Origin: Branchiostoma belcheri
Taxonomy: Eukaryota > Chordata > Leptocardii > Amphioxiformes > Branchiostomatidae
Assembly (NCBI RefSeq): GCF_001625305.1
Contig: NW_017803843.1
Span: 413,026 to 477,025 of the forward strand
Reading direction: 5' to 3'
Length of the DNA: 64,000 bases
Every line of letters begins with the position of its first letter. The first letter of the stretch is position 1. The notes beneath the pieces are model-generated. The model saw only the letters and a list, made by a program, of their open reading frames with translations, was not told the DNA's origin and did no database searches. Of the stretch, positions 38,501 to 53,800 are shown one piece after another. A program made the translations under genes and the position numbers.

Positions 38501-41500
38501 TCTCCTGTCTAACGAGAGGAACCACAAGGGGTGGCCGACCGTGGTGTCCCAGGACGTGCTGCGCCACGTGCACAACCTGAAGAGCCAGGTGTACGTGGTG
38601 GGCGGGCAGGTCAAGGGCAAGACGCTGCTGCCGCTCCCGGAGGGCGCCGAGAAGATTGAAGACGCCGCGGAACCGGACGACGGCTACGACAGCAGGGAAG
38701 GGTAAGATATTGCAATTTTTGAAAAGAATTCTGAAAGACTTGCAATATGACGTAAAACTCTACAGCATCAAAACACAGTGAGTGATGATATCGTTAATAA
38801 TGGTAAATTAGCTTTTCAAGGAAATAAACGAGATGAGGAAAACACGGAAAACAGCTAAAATGCATATTTTCTTAGAAGACGAGAGCTAGAATATATATTT
38901 TTTAGAAGACGGGCTGCTTGGGGAAAAGGATAGAAGACATTGGGAAGGACGAGAAGTGAAACAAAAAAAGATAATTCAAGCAGGGTGTTCTCCTTTCCTA
39001 ACACGCATCACCTCAGCTCCTTTCTCTATGCAAAATGTATTTGTAACACTAAAAAGAACAAACAAACAAACAAAAAGAAATCCGTACATCTACCTTTTTC
39101 TTTTATTGGGATCCTAATTAGTGTTTTGACAGTATTTTTTCTGGGGTCCATACAACACAACATAATCAAATAAAATATAGATAACAAAAGCTTGGAGATT
39201 AACCCCTATTCCCCTCCGACCACGTTAAGGTCCCCTCACTCGGACGACTTCTACGAGGACAACTACACGAACCGCGTGCTGCTGCACTCGCTGGAGTCCA
39301 TGATCATCGACTGGTCGCACCAGATCAGGGAGGTGCTGAAGAAGGACTCCGCCGCCCCGCTGCTGGCCGGCCTGCACCCCGGGCCGGACGTGGAGATCAA
39401 CTTCTGGAACTCACGATGCTCCAACCTGGAGTGCATCTATGAACAGGTAGACAGAGTTTTAAATACTGCCGTCTCATCCTCTTTTTTTTCTCCAGCTAGC
39501 AGTTTCATCATTTCCCACTGCTGATTTGTGGGTTACCACCACTTTCCTTCGTTATTTGCATGGTGTATACCATGATTTGGTATAACCTGGTTACCATCTT
39601 ACATGTACGTAGCAAGCGAAAAGGGAAAAACGGAGGATGGCATTCAAACTACAGTCGATAATCATTTTTGCCCATATGTGTCTTTCGCTTTTACGGCATC
39701 TTCTTTAATCTTTCCTTTACATCTCTTTCCTAGCCCATGCCCTCTGCATTTTCTTGTATGAGAGTCATCTTCAGCATTTGTCTCTTTTCCACCACCAAAT
39801 CTTACTAATCTACAAAGTTACCGTCATGAGACGTTAAAATTGTTCTAAGCCTGTGTTTGTATCGTGCCGTCCAGCTGCGTCAGCCCCGCGTGCGGAAGAT
39901 GGGACAGCTGCTGGAGAGGATGAACAGCAGCTACTTCCCCGCCTTCAAGGACCTGTTCACAGACGTGGTGCACGGTAGGTCAGGCTTGTACTTGTACCAC
40001 CGCACCTCTACAAACAAACAAACAAACAAACAAACAAACAAACAAACAAACAAACGTTAATATCAGAATTAAATACCATACGACTCATTAAAATAGACAT
40101 GTCACAGATGACAAAGACTTGATTACATTTCTATGTCATCGATCTTTTGTCAGGAAATAAGAAAACAATCAGACACACCTTCGAAATGGCGTCACGATAC
40201 ATTTATCTTGCTATGCGGGGAAATAAAGGGCCTACCATTTAGCCACTTGATGCATTAATATTGTAACGACCGCGTCGATTCAGAAAGCAAAGGGCTAAGT
40301 TACGTACTTCAGGTCAAGTATTGGGATGCCAAAATCGAGTTAAATGTCACATGTAGTGGTCTTACAAAGTTCATAAAGCCTAAACCGATTCTCATGTACC
40401 TCCAGCTGTGACTGAGGCCAAAGACATCACGATGTACCTGAAGCCTGTGAACAACCAGCTGGACGACCTGCAGGAGTTCGAGTTTGACGAGTACGCCAAG
40501 GCCATGCCGGCCCTCATGCACACCGTCTGTCTCGTCTGGAGCAACTCCAAGTTCTACAACACCGCGCCCAGGATCATCGTGCTTCTGCAGGAGATCTGCA
40601 ACTTGCTCATCGAACAGGTAAAATCTGTTTATCTGAAGGCCCTCTTTCAATAAATCTTGAAGAATCGATCACCGCCCTGATAGACAGAAGACACAATTAA
40701 CGACCGCTGACCAACCAATCATTGTTCCGTTGTTATAGCTTGGGATACTTTTTGTGTTTTTCCGGTGCATGTATCGTGTTGGTGGGTATTTCGTACTTTT
40801 GTATTTCAGTTGCTAAGCCTTTTATGCCTCAGCGTATTTTGCAGGAACTTAAATTGGATAATAAAATGATGAACCTATGTCCTGTATCTTCTAGTGTCGC
40901 CACTACCTCCCTTCGGAAGACCTGTTTAAGGGGGAGCTGGACGAGTCTCTGGAAAAGATCCAAGCAGCGCTGAAAGTCTTCACCGTCTTCAAGGACAGCT
41001 ACGAGGATCGGAGGTATTAAAATAAATAGCTCTTGTGCCATTTCACTGTGACTGCATGTATGAAGACTCGTCAGCAGTGTGATAAGTCTGGTAACACCGT
41101 CAGTGAGATTAGGACAATACAGAAAGTAGATTCCATGTCTTTTCTTTACACAGTAAGTTGAATCAACCCTGTATCATTGCTCAACAAAATGTTCGACAGG
41201 AAAATGGTAACATACAAACATAAAGGTTCACGAGAACATTTTGTCAATTTTTTTAAGTGAGAACGCCTCCTTATCCTTATCCGTAGGGCCAACATGCGGA
41301 TGTACTTTGAGAACGGCCAGAACGGCGAGGCAGTGCGGGAATGGGAGTTTAACCCCCAGCTGGTGTTCGCCCGGTGTGACAGCTTCGTGGCCAGGATACG
41401 GACTCTGGAGGTACGGTGGTGGCGCCTGTCTGCTTAAATAGTTTGCTTATATTCCTTTTGTATTGTTTTTGGTGGGTTTATGTGTATGTTTGTCCAATGG

Positions 41501-44500
41501 AAAATTGGCGGACAGAATGAGAGGTTAAACGGTCAGACAGATGAAAAGGGTCGAATGAGAAAGTAGCAGAATCTGACCATGGAGGAATTCAGGAAGCCGA
41601 TAAATGCATACTTCTCATATGTTTAAAAGCACCAATTTCTTCTTTAAAACTTGTCAGACGCGATATCGAGAATAGTGAACCTGGACAAGTTCACGAAGAA
41701 TATATTACCCTTAATCATAACGCATGGAGAGCTATAACTACAGTTGCCCATGGGTATGAACGCTGAATTAGTAAATAATTTTGGGCACCCCCGTGTCCAC
41801 AGAACCTGTTCTCCACGGCACAAGAGTTCATGAAGCTGGAGAAGATCGAGTTCACCGGCATCAAGGGAAACATCCTGAGTCAGCAGGTCCTCGCCATGTT
41901 TAACGAGTTCTGCGACATCTTTAAGGTCTTCAGCGACAGGTCGTACGACGCTTTGGATCACGAAGACGAGGTGAGAGCGACAGCTGTGTGAAGACCATAA
42001 ACACTAAAGGAAAACAATGTTATACTTGAAGAGTAGCATACCTGTATGTTGAAATGTGCGTGGCTTCTGAATAGCCGTTAGAGAAACGAAGATCAATAGT
42101 TGTCACCATCATTAAAATTAAATGTCAACCGCCACCCCCGTAATTGAATTTGCTTCCCTTTTTCGCCACAATGGAAGTGTTTATCAATTCCTTCATGTTC
42201 CATTACGTATACACTTCCTGAAGCTCATATTTGCTTGTCGGTCTCTCATTTGTTTTTGCTTTGCTTGCGTTTGCAGGAATTCACGCGGGATTACACAGAC
42301 TTCTGTAACCACATCGTGGACCTGGATCACCGCCTGGGCTCCATCCTGTGCCGGGCCTTTGACGACTGCTCTGGGACGGAGGCTTGTTTCAAGGTCAACA
42401 GAGTCGATCTAAGTGGTTCCTTTCTCTTTCCATTGATTCAGCGGTCCTGACGGCAACATTACAGAAGCTTCCTTTTCTTAATATGTCCAGTGTGTGTGTG
42501 TATTGTTATCTTGTAAACCATACTTTTGCGTTGTGCATCATATTCCAACTATAAAATCAAGCACCACACAATCAAATTTTAGTTGTTCAGCGGTCACTCA
42601 GCAATTACCGTCTACTGGAAATTGGACTAAACATATACTCCCTGTCACGTAATGCATTTCTTGCATACAAATGGTGACAACAACATGGCTGATTTTAATT
42701 TTACCAAGAGAAATGACTGTATCGAATCATAGACGTAACAACTATTTATAACGCAGTACGTCACATGTCTTTTACAGCTCCTGGACATTTTCGGCTCCCT
42801 GCTGGAACGCCCCGTCATCAAGTACGAGTTCGAGCACAAGTACCCCGTGCTCCTCCACATCTTCGACCGGGACCTGGACACGGCGAAGGCCATCTACGAC
42901 CAGCAGATGGCGTACATCGCGGAGACGGACGGCGCCGCCGTGGTCAACAAGAACATGGCCCAAGTGTCGGGCCAGCTGAAGTGGGCCAAGCAGCTGCGCG
43001 AACGGATCGATATTCCGAAGAAAGAGTTCAGGCACATAGATCACCCGTAAGTGTGCTGGTGAACAGGGGAGAACATCCGGGTCCTGGCAGCTTGAACTTG
43101 ACCTAACCCTTGACCTAACCGCCCTGCAGAATTGACCAGACCTTTCGACTTAACCCATTCCCTGAACTTGTTGGCACAGAATTTTAAAAGACCGTTTCGA
43201 AAATTGTCAAAATGACGAAATAACAAATGTTTACATTTTGTAAACGCAATCTCTTTACGTATTATGGAATTCCTTACTACCGCAAAATCAAATTTTCCTT
43301 AATGACTGAACGGAAAAGTTAACAATCAGTAGACTCAACAACTTCGACCAGACCTTTGGTCTTCTTCAGGGCAACTAACCCAGTTGCTCAGAACACGTGA
43401 CCTAACGGAAGCGTGGCATGAGCAATGGGTAAAAGGTGACTTCTCTGACTCAAGCTGTTTACAGGATTCCGGTATTTCTGACAACTTCCACCCGAAGTTA
43501 CGACACACGACCAAGCGGTCACATGTGCCTGGAATCATTTCTGACAACCGTGCAATATGTTTATCTCACCTTCCCTCCAAGATGAACGTCCATGTGACAG
43601 GAGGGAGGGGGGATAACTTACATGACCTTAACTCTAAATCGTTGATGTGAATATGTGGTCACTTATCTTCGCTTTTATTGAGCATAAGTTGTACCATACA
43701 GTTTAGAGAACCTCTTGCTCTTATGGACAAAACGTCTTGTCTAACTATCGGCAGTAATGGAAATATTTATCGAAGTCTATCGGTCTAAAATCATTTTTTT
43801 GTGACGTATACCAAATTTTCGCTTCAAGAGGTGATGAAAGGTAAGTAACCACGGCTCTTTTGTTACATCATCAGAAACTGAACAGTCTGAAATGGCTGTT
43901 GTCAAATGTAAATGTTTCAATGATGAAGTGTAAAACCCCAAAAGTAGCCGATTGATTGAAGATGAAGGTAAATATTGTGACCAAAAATGTACCCGGAAAG
44001 TCACTCGTTGTTAGGAGGAACTGTACAGCCAAGGAGGTTAAAAAGGGACCTCCTTGGTACAAAAACGCACACTCCTCTCCACACCAAGACGACTTTGCGG
44101 ACTGTCAGATTCATGTGTACATTTCCACAGGTGTATGCACACGGAGGAAGCCAAGATCATCTTCAGGAAGCACGAAGAGATGATGAAGCTTCTCTCCAGG
44201 TGAGATGCATAGTTCACACCATTGAATGGTATAACACTGCAGACAAGAGTACAAAGCAATGCTGTACAACACAGTCCAAACAACAAACTGCCGACTATTT
44301 CTTTATGTTCGGGGTCCATTATCTTATGGCGCGGTTACATTTGTTGTAGGTCGTCGTGTAGTAAGTTTTAATGTCGTAGGATTTTAAAACAGGCTGTAAC
44401 AGAACTAAAAGCCAACGGGGGTCTAAGACAGCCTTTTCGTTGAGAAGACAGTTGAATTTTGCATTACGTACTTCCAACTAAGTCTAGAATGCCCTCAGAG

Positions 44501-47500
44501 TGCGATTGTACAACGATAGTACGAATACTATACCATACGACGAATGGAACAATCCCTAACAATCAAAACTAAGTTGGAACTCACATTCTAATGTCTAAAA
44601 CACACCGTCAATGCCCCGTAGGTTTGATGATAAGGTGTACGACAACTGGACCAAGGGAGTGGACGACACCTGCCAGTTCAACCTGGACCAGCCGCTCATC
44701 AACCGTGACGAGAAGACGCGCCACATCAGCGTCAACTTCGATCCTAAGGTGCAGTGGAACCTTTACTCACCTGACATGTTCTAACGCCTCCTTAAGTAGC
44801 TAAGATTAATCAAGATTAAAATAAGGTTAGTCAAAGTAGTCCCTCTTCTTCTCCCGCCCTTTACCTCCCTAACCGGAGTCAGGTACCTATTTTACACCTG
44901 GAGTGAGGAGTAAAATGTCTTTCCCAAGGACACAGCGTCTACCCAGGAATACAAGTAGTCGAACCCGCGATGTCTCGATCTCGTGTCCGCGCTAACCTAG
45001 CTCGGCCATTCCACGCCGTCATCAAGATTGCAAGCCTCAAAAAGCAACTAACTAACAAGTATACTACGCACAACCCGTAACACCTTGTCAAACTCATGCC
45101 GGTGTTGCCCGTTTTCAGCTGATCGCCGTGCTGCGCGAGGTGAAGTACCTGATCTACGCCGGCCAGACGGACATCCCCGCCAGCGCCGAGGCCATCTACC
45201 AGCGGAACAACACCCTGCACCAGTACCTGAACAACCTGGACCTGACCGTGGCCTGGTACAACAAGATCAGAGACACGGTGCTGGAGGTGGAGTTCCCGCT
45301 CATCAAGGCACGGCTGGAGGAGATCGACTCGCAGATGGAACGTGCCGAGACCACCATTACCTGGAACAGCGATGGTTAGTAGCTACGTCTTAGCTCGTAC
45401 CGAAGTATTGTTTTGGGTGGCTGAGCTGTGGGTTTTGTGTATCTGTTTGTCCGGACAGAGTAGGTTGATATTGATAGGCAGAATGACAGGAGATGAAAAG
45501 GTCTGACAGATGTAGTGACAGTTGTTACATCTTGAAGACATGTCTTTCTATTTCCAGGTGTTTGGGAGTACATCCAGGAGACACGTGACATGGTGCACGA
45601 TCTAGAACAGCGCGTCAGCAAGGCCAAGAACAACGTTGAGCAGATGCAGGTAAATACTGGTATTTATTTCCTTACCCTGCATTGCCATTTTGGAAAGTGA
45701 ATAACTCATTTACATGCTCATCTTCAAGAAAGCATAAACAAACGTGCTGAAAATTTCGGTGAAACTATGTCTCTCTAGTACGACAGCCACTATCGCTGTT
45801 ACGCTGGTTATTGCAGCGTCAAAACCTTCCCATAGAAGACAAGAAAATATATAAAACGTAAGAAAATGGTCGCCATACCGTTGTAGTATGATCATCACCC
45901 TAGTGAAAAAGGGGATCCTACACAGCACGAATAACTCACGAACGCAACGTTTCTTGCAGAACATCATGGCGAAGTGGACGGAGGTTCCGCTGTTTGAGCG
46001 GCGTGAGCTGCACCACCAGCCGGACCTGCTGAACCTGGAGGACCGTCAGGAGCGCCTCAACAAGCGGTACACCGACATCAAGGAGTCGGGAGACAGGATA
46101 CACCAGCTTCTCAAGGTACAACTTTGTCTAACTGCTTCCGTAGAATTGCAACTACCTCAAATTGAATCACCAAAATTCTACAAATATATTTTTTACAAAG
46201 GTCATTGGCTGTAAGGTTAAGACTAGTAGTCCCATAGACATTTTTGACACCGTGGGAATACAAGGAATTGGTCCCACGACCTCACGATTGTGTGTCTGAT
46301 CTCCTACCCACTCGGCCATCCTACGCCACACCTTTATAATTGGTTATAACTTATACGTATTTAAAAGGTGAGTTGAGCTTTTAACAGCAGTTGAATTCTG
46401 TATGTCTTGCTGCCGCTTTTTAGGAAAACCTGGAGCATTTCAAGGCGGAAGAGGAGTTGGACACGTGGCGTGCCTATGTGGACTACGTGGATGACATGGT
46501 TGTGGACGGCTTCTTCAACGCCATCCAGTGTTCCCTGCAGTACCTCCTGGATAACACCGAACCCAGACCCACCAACGTGCCGCTGTTTGAATCCAGGTGT
46601 GTTCACGACCCATCTAAGCACAGATTTGTAGTACAAATCTTATTGCATTTGTTGCACTTATAATTGAAAACATTAGTTACTAGTAGTGCAAACACAACAG
46701 CATTTCATTGCCAAAACCATGTACGTTCCATGACGAGTAGGTTATGATCTGCCACTTATTAGTGACTGTATAATTTGTGCTTGTTGTGGTACGTGCACGT
46801 TTCTAAGACTTTTTTCTCTACCTTAGGATGGAACTGTCTGTACCAGACACTATCTTCTTCCCCGCCTTGGATTTCGGGGTGTCTGACGGCTTCTATGACT
46901 TGGTGGAAGGGATTGTCAACGACATCTACAAGATTTCCTCTCTGGTGCCGCGACTTGCAACGCACAGTGGGCTTGAACACTACCAGGTAAGACATATAAA
47001 AGCTATTACCTAAAACAAAACTTCTTACCGATATCTCAATAATTTATTAAGTTTAGACTAACGAACCGTCGAGAATACTAAAAACTAATCCCGCCCCCAG
47101 GCTGACCTGGAGGATATGATGGACCTGTCCGAGATGCGCTCGGAGCTGATGGAGCGGATCCAGACCGTCATGAACAAGGCCATCGAGTACAGGAACTCCT
47201 TCGACCAGTATGCCTATCTCTGGGTGGACGACAGGTAATCAACAGTCGTTTTTGGCAAAACACCCTATGAACCGATCCCAGCTGTCTTCCAACATTAGCC
47301 CTGCAACAACATTTGCGCATTTCTACATTTTTGTTATGTACATGTATTTTCTACAACGTTTAAACTGAAATGGACGGGGATATGGGCTCGGCTTGTTACA
47401 GCCACCATTAGAAGTAATCGCTATAAAAATGACGATTAAGCCTAATGTAATCTTTTTCCATGCGTTAATGGAATCGTGTTACATAATAGTAATTCAAGAA

Positions 47501-47721
47501 CTATGCTGATACGTCCTTTAGGTTTACAATCCAAATAACGTATCCACAGCAAAATTACCATTGCTCGTCGACTCAATGTTATTCGTTATATTCAACGAAC
47601 AGGAAGGAGTTCATGCGGCAGTTCCTGTTGTACAACCACGTCCTCACGGCAGAGGAGATTGAAGCCCATGCAGATGACGGCGTGCCAGAAAACCCACCAA
47701 CACTCGAGCAGTTCAAAGAAC

Positions 47722-47761
<40 letters not shown>

Positions 47762-47802
47762 ATGTGCGTGCGTGTGTTTGCACGCGCGCGTGTGTGAGTG
47801 TG

Positions 47803-47853
<51 letters not shown>

Positions 47854-50800
47854 TTGTGTGTGCGTGCGTGTGTGTCTGCGTGCGTGTGTGTCTGTACGTG
47901 TGTACGTGAGATAGACTCTTTACCATTTGAAATCCCAAACACGTCTTGTGACTTATTTACAACATTTGATATCTCTTCCTCCAACACATTTAGATTGACA
48001 GCTACGAGAAGATCTATGAGGTTGTGGAAGGTTTTAGCGACACGGCCATTTTTGAGGGCTGGTTCCGGGTAGACTCAAGGCCTTTCAAGCAAGCTTTGCT
48101 GAACATCATCAAAAAGTGGAGCTACATGTTCAAGCAGTACCTGATCGACCATGTCACCAACAGGTAAGGCAGAATGTTGCTAATGGTAGAAAGCATCAAA
48201 TAGACCTAGGAAATATGTTTCCCGAATAATTCGGTTTCCCGAATGAAACTAGCAAAAGCCACAGGAGACAGCCCTGGTTCTGTAAAAAGAAAATCGCTAC
48301 CTATCAAACCTATTATCAGGGCTGAAATCAACAGCGTCTTCCCCCTAGATCCTTATATACTGTATTACAAAACACATTTTGGATAAAAAAATTGCCATTT
48401 CATGATTATCAAATGGCGTTTCAATTATCCTGCATGGATTGCGGTACAAACCTATCAATTTGACAATCCATATCAAACCGAAAAAAAGGTCTATCATGAT
48501 GACGAGAATTGGATTATGTCCTTGGTGCTGAAAATGACGTTGCACATGTTTCCCAGCCTGACAGACCTGGCGGAGTTCATCCAAGTGACGGACGCCGGGC
48601 TGACCAAGGAGGTGACGGAGGGAGAGTACGACGAGCTGGTGGAGTGCATGGGTCATCTGATGGCGGTCAGGGACAGGCAGCTGACCACAGACGAGATGTT
48701 CGAACCGCTGAAGGAGACCATAGAGCTTCTCAAGACATACAACCAGGAGATGCCTGATGAGGTTCACCAGCAGCTGGAGGTACACTATACTGTTCCGACT
48801 TTTACACATACAGTTTCACTACTTCTCACTGTTCCAATCTTTACGCATCCAAACATAATACGCTACCCGCTTTGCTAAATTACCTACATGTTTTAAGAAT
48901 AGATTTTACTGTGAAATATTTGAATATTTGAATTCTTGTTTTCACAGGAGTTGCCTGAGAAATGGAACAACACAAAGAAGAACGCTGTTACCAAGAAACA
49001 GGAAGTAGCTCCTCTTCAGACTAATGAAGTCGCCAACATCAGGAGGAAATGTGGGCAGTTTGATGTAAGTATAATACTTTGAAACGTGTTTTGCCATGTG
49101 ATTGGATAATCTCTGTCTTTGATTGTTTTCCAACATTTGACAACTTTACGTATAAATGACTTTTTGCTGTAAGGAGCGATATGGGAGTTTCCTACTGGAA
49201 GATGACCATAACTTGCATACTTTTGGACGAGTGTGTTCCTTAGGTTAAATGTTGTTTTCCTTCCGTTTACTGAATATTCATCTTTTGATTTTCCTATTCT
49301 TACACAGGTCAAGCAGCACGAGTTCAGAGAAAGATTCAGAAGAGAAGCACCGTTCCGTTTTGACTCAGATGACCCATACAGGCGACTTGATACTGTAAGT
49401 ATGAACACGAAACAACAAGATAAAGAGTCACATATGAAGGACACTTTACGCGGAAAATAGTAATAAGAAAGAATAAAACATTAAACATTAGGAACGTCTA
49501 ACGTTTCATATTTCAAATCTGTTACTGTTGAGACTTCTATTGGTAAATGGTATGGTTAAAAGAACTACTGTTTGTAGAGAGCAGCGCTATGGGCACGAGT
49601 AGTCAAATCACATACTATATGCCTTTCACCATACAGGAGCACATGCTGCTTAGTGCCATGGAGGCTGAGATGCAGAAACTGCTGGAGTCAGCAGGGTTAT
49701 TCGAGGTCAACGTCCCAGACTATCGCCAGCTCAAGGCCTGCAGGAAGGAAGTGCGCCTGCTCAAGATCTTATGGGACATGATCTTCCTCGTCCAGGTAAT
49801 ATTTTCATCATGTGGAAACAATTATGTAGTTACAGTAGTAACAGATATTCGCGGTATCATGAATTTGCAGTGGTAAGTTACGGCGAAAACTGCAAAAATA
49901 TAACCACCTTGAACATTTTTATTTACCCTTTTGCCTATTTAGTAAGTGTCACTTACAGCTGGAGGTATTTTCTGGTTTTACATTCTCTCTATGATTATTC
50001 CATTCAGACAAGTATCGACGACTGGAAGACAACCAAATGGCAAGAAATCAACGTGGAGGTGATGGAGATGGAATGTAAGCGGTTCGCTAAGGACATCCGG
50101 GTCCTGGATAAGGAAGTCCGTGCCTGGGACGCCTTCTCCGGATTGGACAGTACAGTAAAGAACATCCTGACGTCACTCCGCGCCGTGACGGAGCTGCAGA
50201 ACCCTGCCATCAGGGAGAGACACTGGCAGCAGCTCATGACTGTAGCAAAGGTAGGGAGAAATCATTGGGTCATTCTATGCAGTAAGGTGTTTAAACTAGT
50301 ACACATTTCCTACTTTCAGGTACGAAAGTATTGATTTGGGTGGCTGAGCTGTGGATTTGTGTATCTGTTTGGACTGAGTACATTGATAACACGTGGGTAG
50401 GGAGATTGATTAGCAGAACGACAGCCAGTCAACATATAAGAAACAAGTCATACAATGGATCCCTGTGTATACATTTAGCGGGAGGGTAGCTCAAAAAAAG
50501 CGGGCACTATTTGATATAGCCATCTTTAGTCTGTATGTTTAGTTATAGACCTCATGAAAGTACTGTACTTTTGCTGTGTCAATAAAGTATCTTCAGTACT
50601 GTTCTTTTGCTGTGTCAATAAAGTATCCTGAATACAGGACACACGATAACCTACCGTTTTCCGAAGGTGACGTTCGTGATGGATGAAGACACGACCCTGG
50701 CGGACCTGCTGAACCTGCAGCTGCACAAGGTGGAGGACGAGGTGAGGAACATCGTGGACAAGGCCGTCAAGGAGATGAGCATGGAGAAGATCCTGAAGGA

Positions 50801-53800
50801 GCTGGACGTCACCTGGGCCACCATGGAGTTCGGACAGGACAGTCACGTCAGGACAGGCATCACGCTCATCAAGGCGGACGAGGAACTCATAGAAACACTG
50901 GAGGACAACCAGGTCAGGAAACTTTCTCATCGTTCAATTATATTTTGTATATGTTGTACGTGTCTGTGGTAGCGGCCACCAGGCTACCATGTTATGTCTT
51001 GTATACCGTAATAACGTAAAGTGGTGAAATTAAGTTAGTTAGTTATAAATAGTTGCAATAGACTCTGTTATGCAATTGTACTCCTGTATATGTCTCTTTT
51101 TACAACTCTGGGAACTTTAGCATTTGTATTTGAATTGTATGGCAGCTGATCGGAGTTTAATAAGGAATCCAAGTACAATCTCATACTTCAGTCTAGCTTT
51201 CTTTTCATACAGTAAAACATATGAGTTAATGGGTTTAGACAAATCAGTAACATAACAGAATATAAGTATTAGATGTTTATGAAATTCTTAGAATACAAAG
51301 TCATTTTTGCATATGTTCTGGCTACAGGTTCAACTACAAAACATGATGATGTCCAAGTACATCGACCACTTCCTTGAGGAAGTTTCACGCTGGCAGAAGA
51401 AGCTGACCACGGCAGACTCCGTCATTAACATCTGGCTGGAGGTGCAGCGCACCTGGTCTCACCTGGAGAGCATCTTCATCGGCTCGGAGGACATCCGGAG
51501 TCAGCTGCCTGAGGACTCCAAAAGATTCGATGGCATTGATTCCGATTTCAAGGTACGTTTTCGCAAGTACTGGTCCATATAACGATATATGCAGCATTTA
51601 GTGATAAAGGAGCTCATTCAAAGTGTGTCTTGAGTTACTATTCTAAAGCACATAGATTAACAATGTCTGTTGCCTTACAGGAATTGATGAAGGAGGCAGA
51701 GCAGACACTGAACGTGGTGATTGCCACAAACAAAGACGGTCTGTACGAGAAGCTAGAGGAGATACAGTCAAGGTGTAGTAATCGGCATCTGTTGGAATTT
51801 GTGGATCGTTATAAAATATTCTAATTCAGAAGCTTTATTGGAATGTTCAATTGATGGTTGTTCCCTTTTTCTTGTTCAAACAGGTTAGCCCTCTGTGAGA
51901 AGGCCCTGGCTGATTATCTGGACACAAAGCGTCTCGCTTTCCCGAGATTCTATTTCGTGTCTTCCACGGATCTCCTGGACATCCTGTCAAAGGGAACACA
52001 ACCCACTCAGGTGAGAAATATGTATTTCCCTTTTATTATCACTTTAGAATAGCAATATACTTCTGAGCTTAAACAGGTAAGATAGTGTAGGTTTCCAATA
52101 TGCATTTTGAAGAATTATAAATCTCAAAAGCAGGACCCCGATTCCTGACAGAATGAGCTGAATGTACACAAAGAAAGTCAAAGGTGTCTGTCAAGTACAA
52201 TGATGTAATGACCGTGGCTTTTGTTATCAACAGGTTGCACGCCACTTACCGAAACTGTTCGACAACATGGCGCGGCTGAAGTTCCAGGAAGATGACGAAG
52301 GCAACCCCACAAAAACAGCGCTGGGGATGTACAGCAAGGAGGGCGAGTATGTCGACTTCCCAGAGCCGTGTGAATGTGTGGGACAGGTGGGTTCATCATC
52401 CTTATCCTTCTTGGTAGCAAATGTGGTTTTCTGACAGTTTACAGACTATCATTTTAGAGATACGTAAACAAGAAGAGTTAAATACATATATTTTTTCTGC
52501 CTTTCAGGTGGAAGCATGGCTAAACCGGCTCCTGGACACCATGCGTGCCTCTGTGAGGCATGAGATGATGGACGCAGTGGTGACATACGAGGAGAAACCG
52601 CGTGAACAGTGGGTGTTCGACTACCCTGCACAGGTACACCGGCTTTTGTTTGATTTCACAAGACTTAGTGTAGACGGCTGAATTTGCTGCCAATCTACGC
52701 CTGTTTTAGCTGCTATACCATGAACAATGCCAATATAGTTATTTTTCATATAAATTTGTCAGATATGTCCTGTAATGTTCTCGTTTCTCATATTCCATTA
52801 TCATTTTTTTCAGGTTGCCCTGACAATGTCACAGGTGTGGTGGACCACGGAGGTCACGATTGCTTTCGGTCGGCTCGAGGAAGGGTATGAAAACGCCATG
52901 AAGGATTACAACAAGAAGCAGGTAGGTCCTGGGCAATCTATGCAATATGTTATATATATATCGTTGAGTATCAATTAAGCTAAAGCTAAGCTAATTAAGA
53001 GTTTGAAACGGATATTGTATTTTTTTTTCTTTTTACAGATTCAACAGCTGAACACGATGATCCTGATGTTGCTGGGAGACCTCAGCTCAGGTGATCGACA
53101 GAAACTGGTTACAATCTGTACCATCGATGTACACAACAGGGACGTAGTGGGGAAGATGATCACAAACAAGGTAGGATAATGAAAAACTATGATCGTTTAC
53201 AAACACGTCAACATCAGTTAAGTTTTTCCCAAGTGTTCACCAATGTAGGACGTTAATCGAATCTACCAAAGCATGATGCGATTGTTCCTGAAATAGGAGT
53301 TGTGTCTGCTGTCCATAGTCAATGATTTATCAATCTAAAAAAAACTAGATTAATTCTCAATGTATTTTATAATAAAATGCTAACATCCGCATCAAAACGT
53401 TAGTCATTGTTGTGCGGTAGATCTAGTTCCATATACACAATGGGCACGCCTTTTAATTTATAAACCCCTTCTTCCAACGAATATTGCAGACTGAGAATGC
53501 TCAGGCCTTCCTGTGGTTGAGCCAGCTGCGGCACCGTTGGGACGAGCAACAGAAAGACTGTTTCGCCAACATCTGTGACGCCCAGTTCAAGTATGCCTAC
53601 GAATACCTGGGGAACACGGCGCGACTTGTCATCACACCACTGACGGACAGGTACAGCATGCTGCGTCGAGCGCATTATCACTGCCCTTCTACTCAGGATA
53701 GTCTTCTAGTTGCACCCCATTAAAGCTGCAGTTGTAAACTTGTTAGGTTTTTCGAAAACACTGATTGTTAAAAAAGTATCTATACCAATAGAGACGTCAT

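Larger units (their letters stand above)
32547..47723 (+). other. DNAH17: DNAH exons 1-19: N-terminal tail, first part (residues 1-1069)
   Basis: Exons: 32547-32927, 38490-38701, 39230-39446, 39875-39974, 40406-40617, 40895-41013, 41287-41410, 41803-41970, 42277-42393, 42778-43046, 44131-44199, 44622-44748, 45119-45374, 45558-45649, 45960-46115, 46424-46596, 46827-46986, 47101-47234, 47603-47723. The tail (DHC_N1 region) dimerises heavy chains and binds intermediate chains and the docking site. Landmarks: [74 protein letters not shown]. Exon 3 uses a plain acceptor (GTTAAG) chosen because it restores frame. Intron 1 (5.6 kb) is by far the longest and hosts a transposon. Confidence 0.88.

Noticed and set aside
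44940-45010. A possible tRNA gene on the minus strand
   Set aside because: Box A-like and box B-like sequences are present, but I could not form a proper acceptor stem and anticodon arm, and a second diverged copy with SINE-type tail exists nearby.
47579-48072. Open frames of 98 to 137 codons made of Cys-Val or Thr-His repeats
   Set aside because: They are translations of the GT microsatellite in DNAH intron 19 and its flanks.
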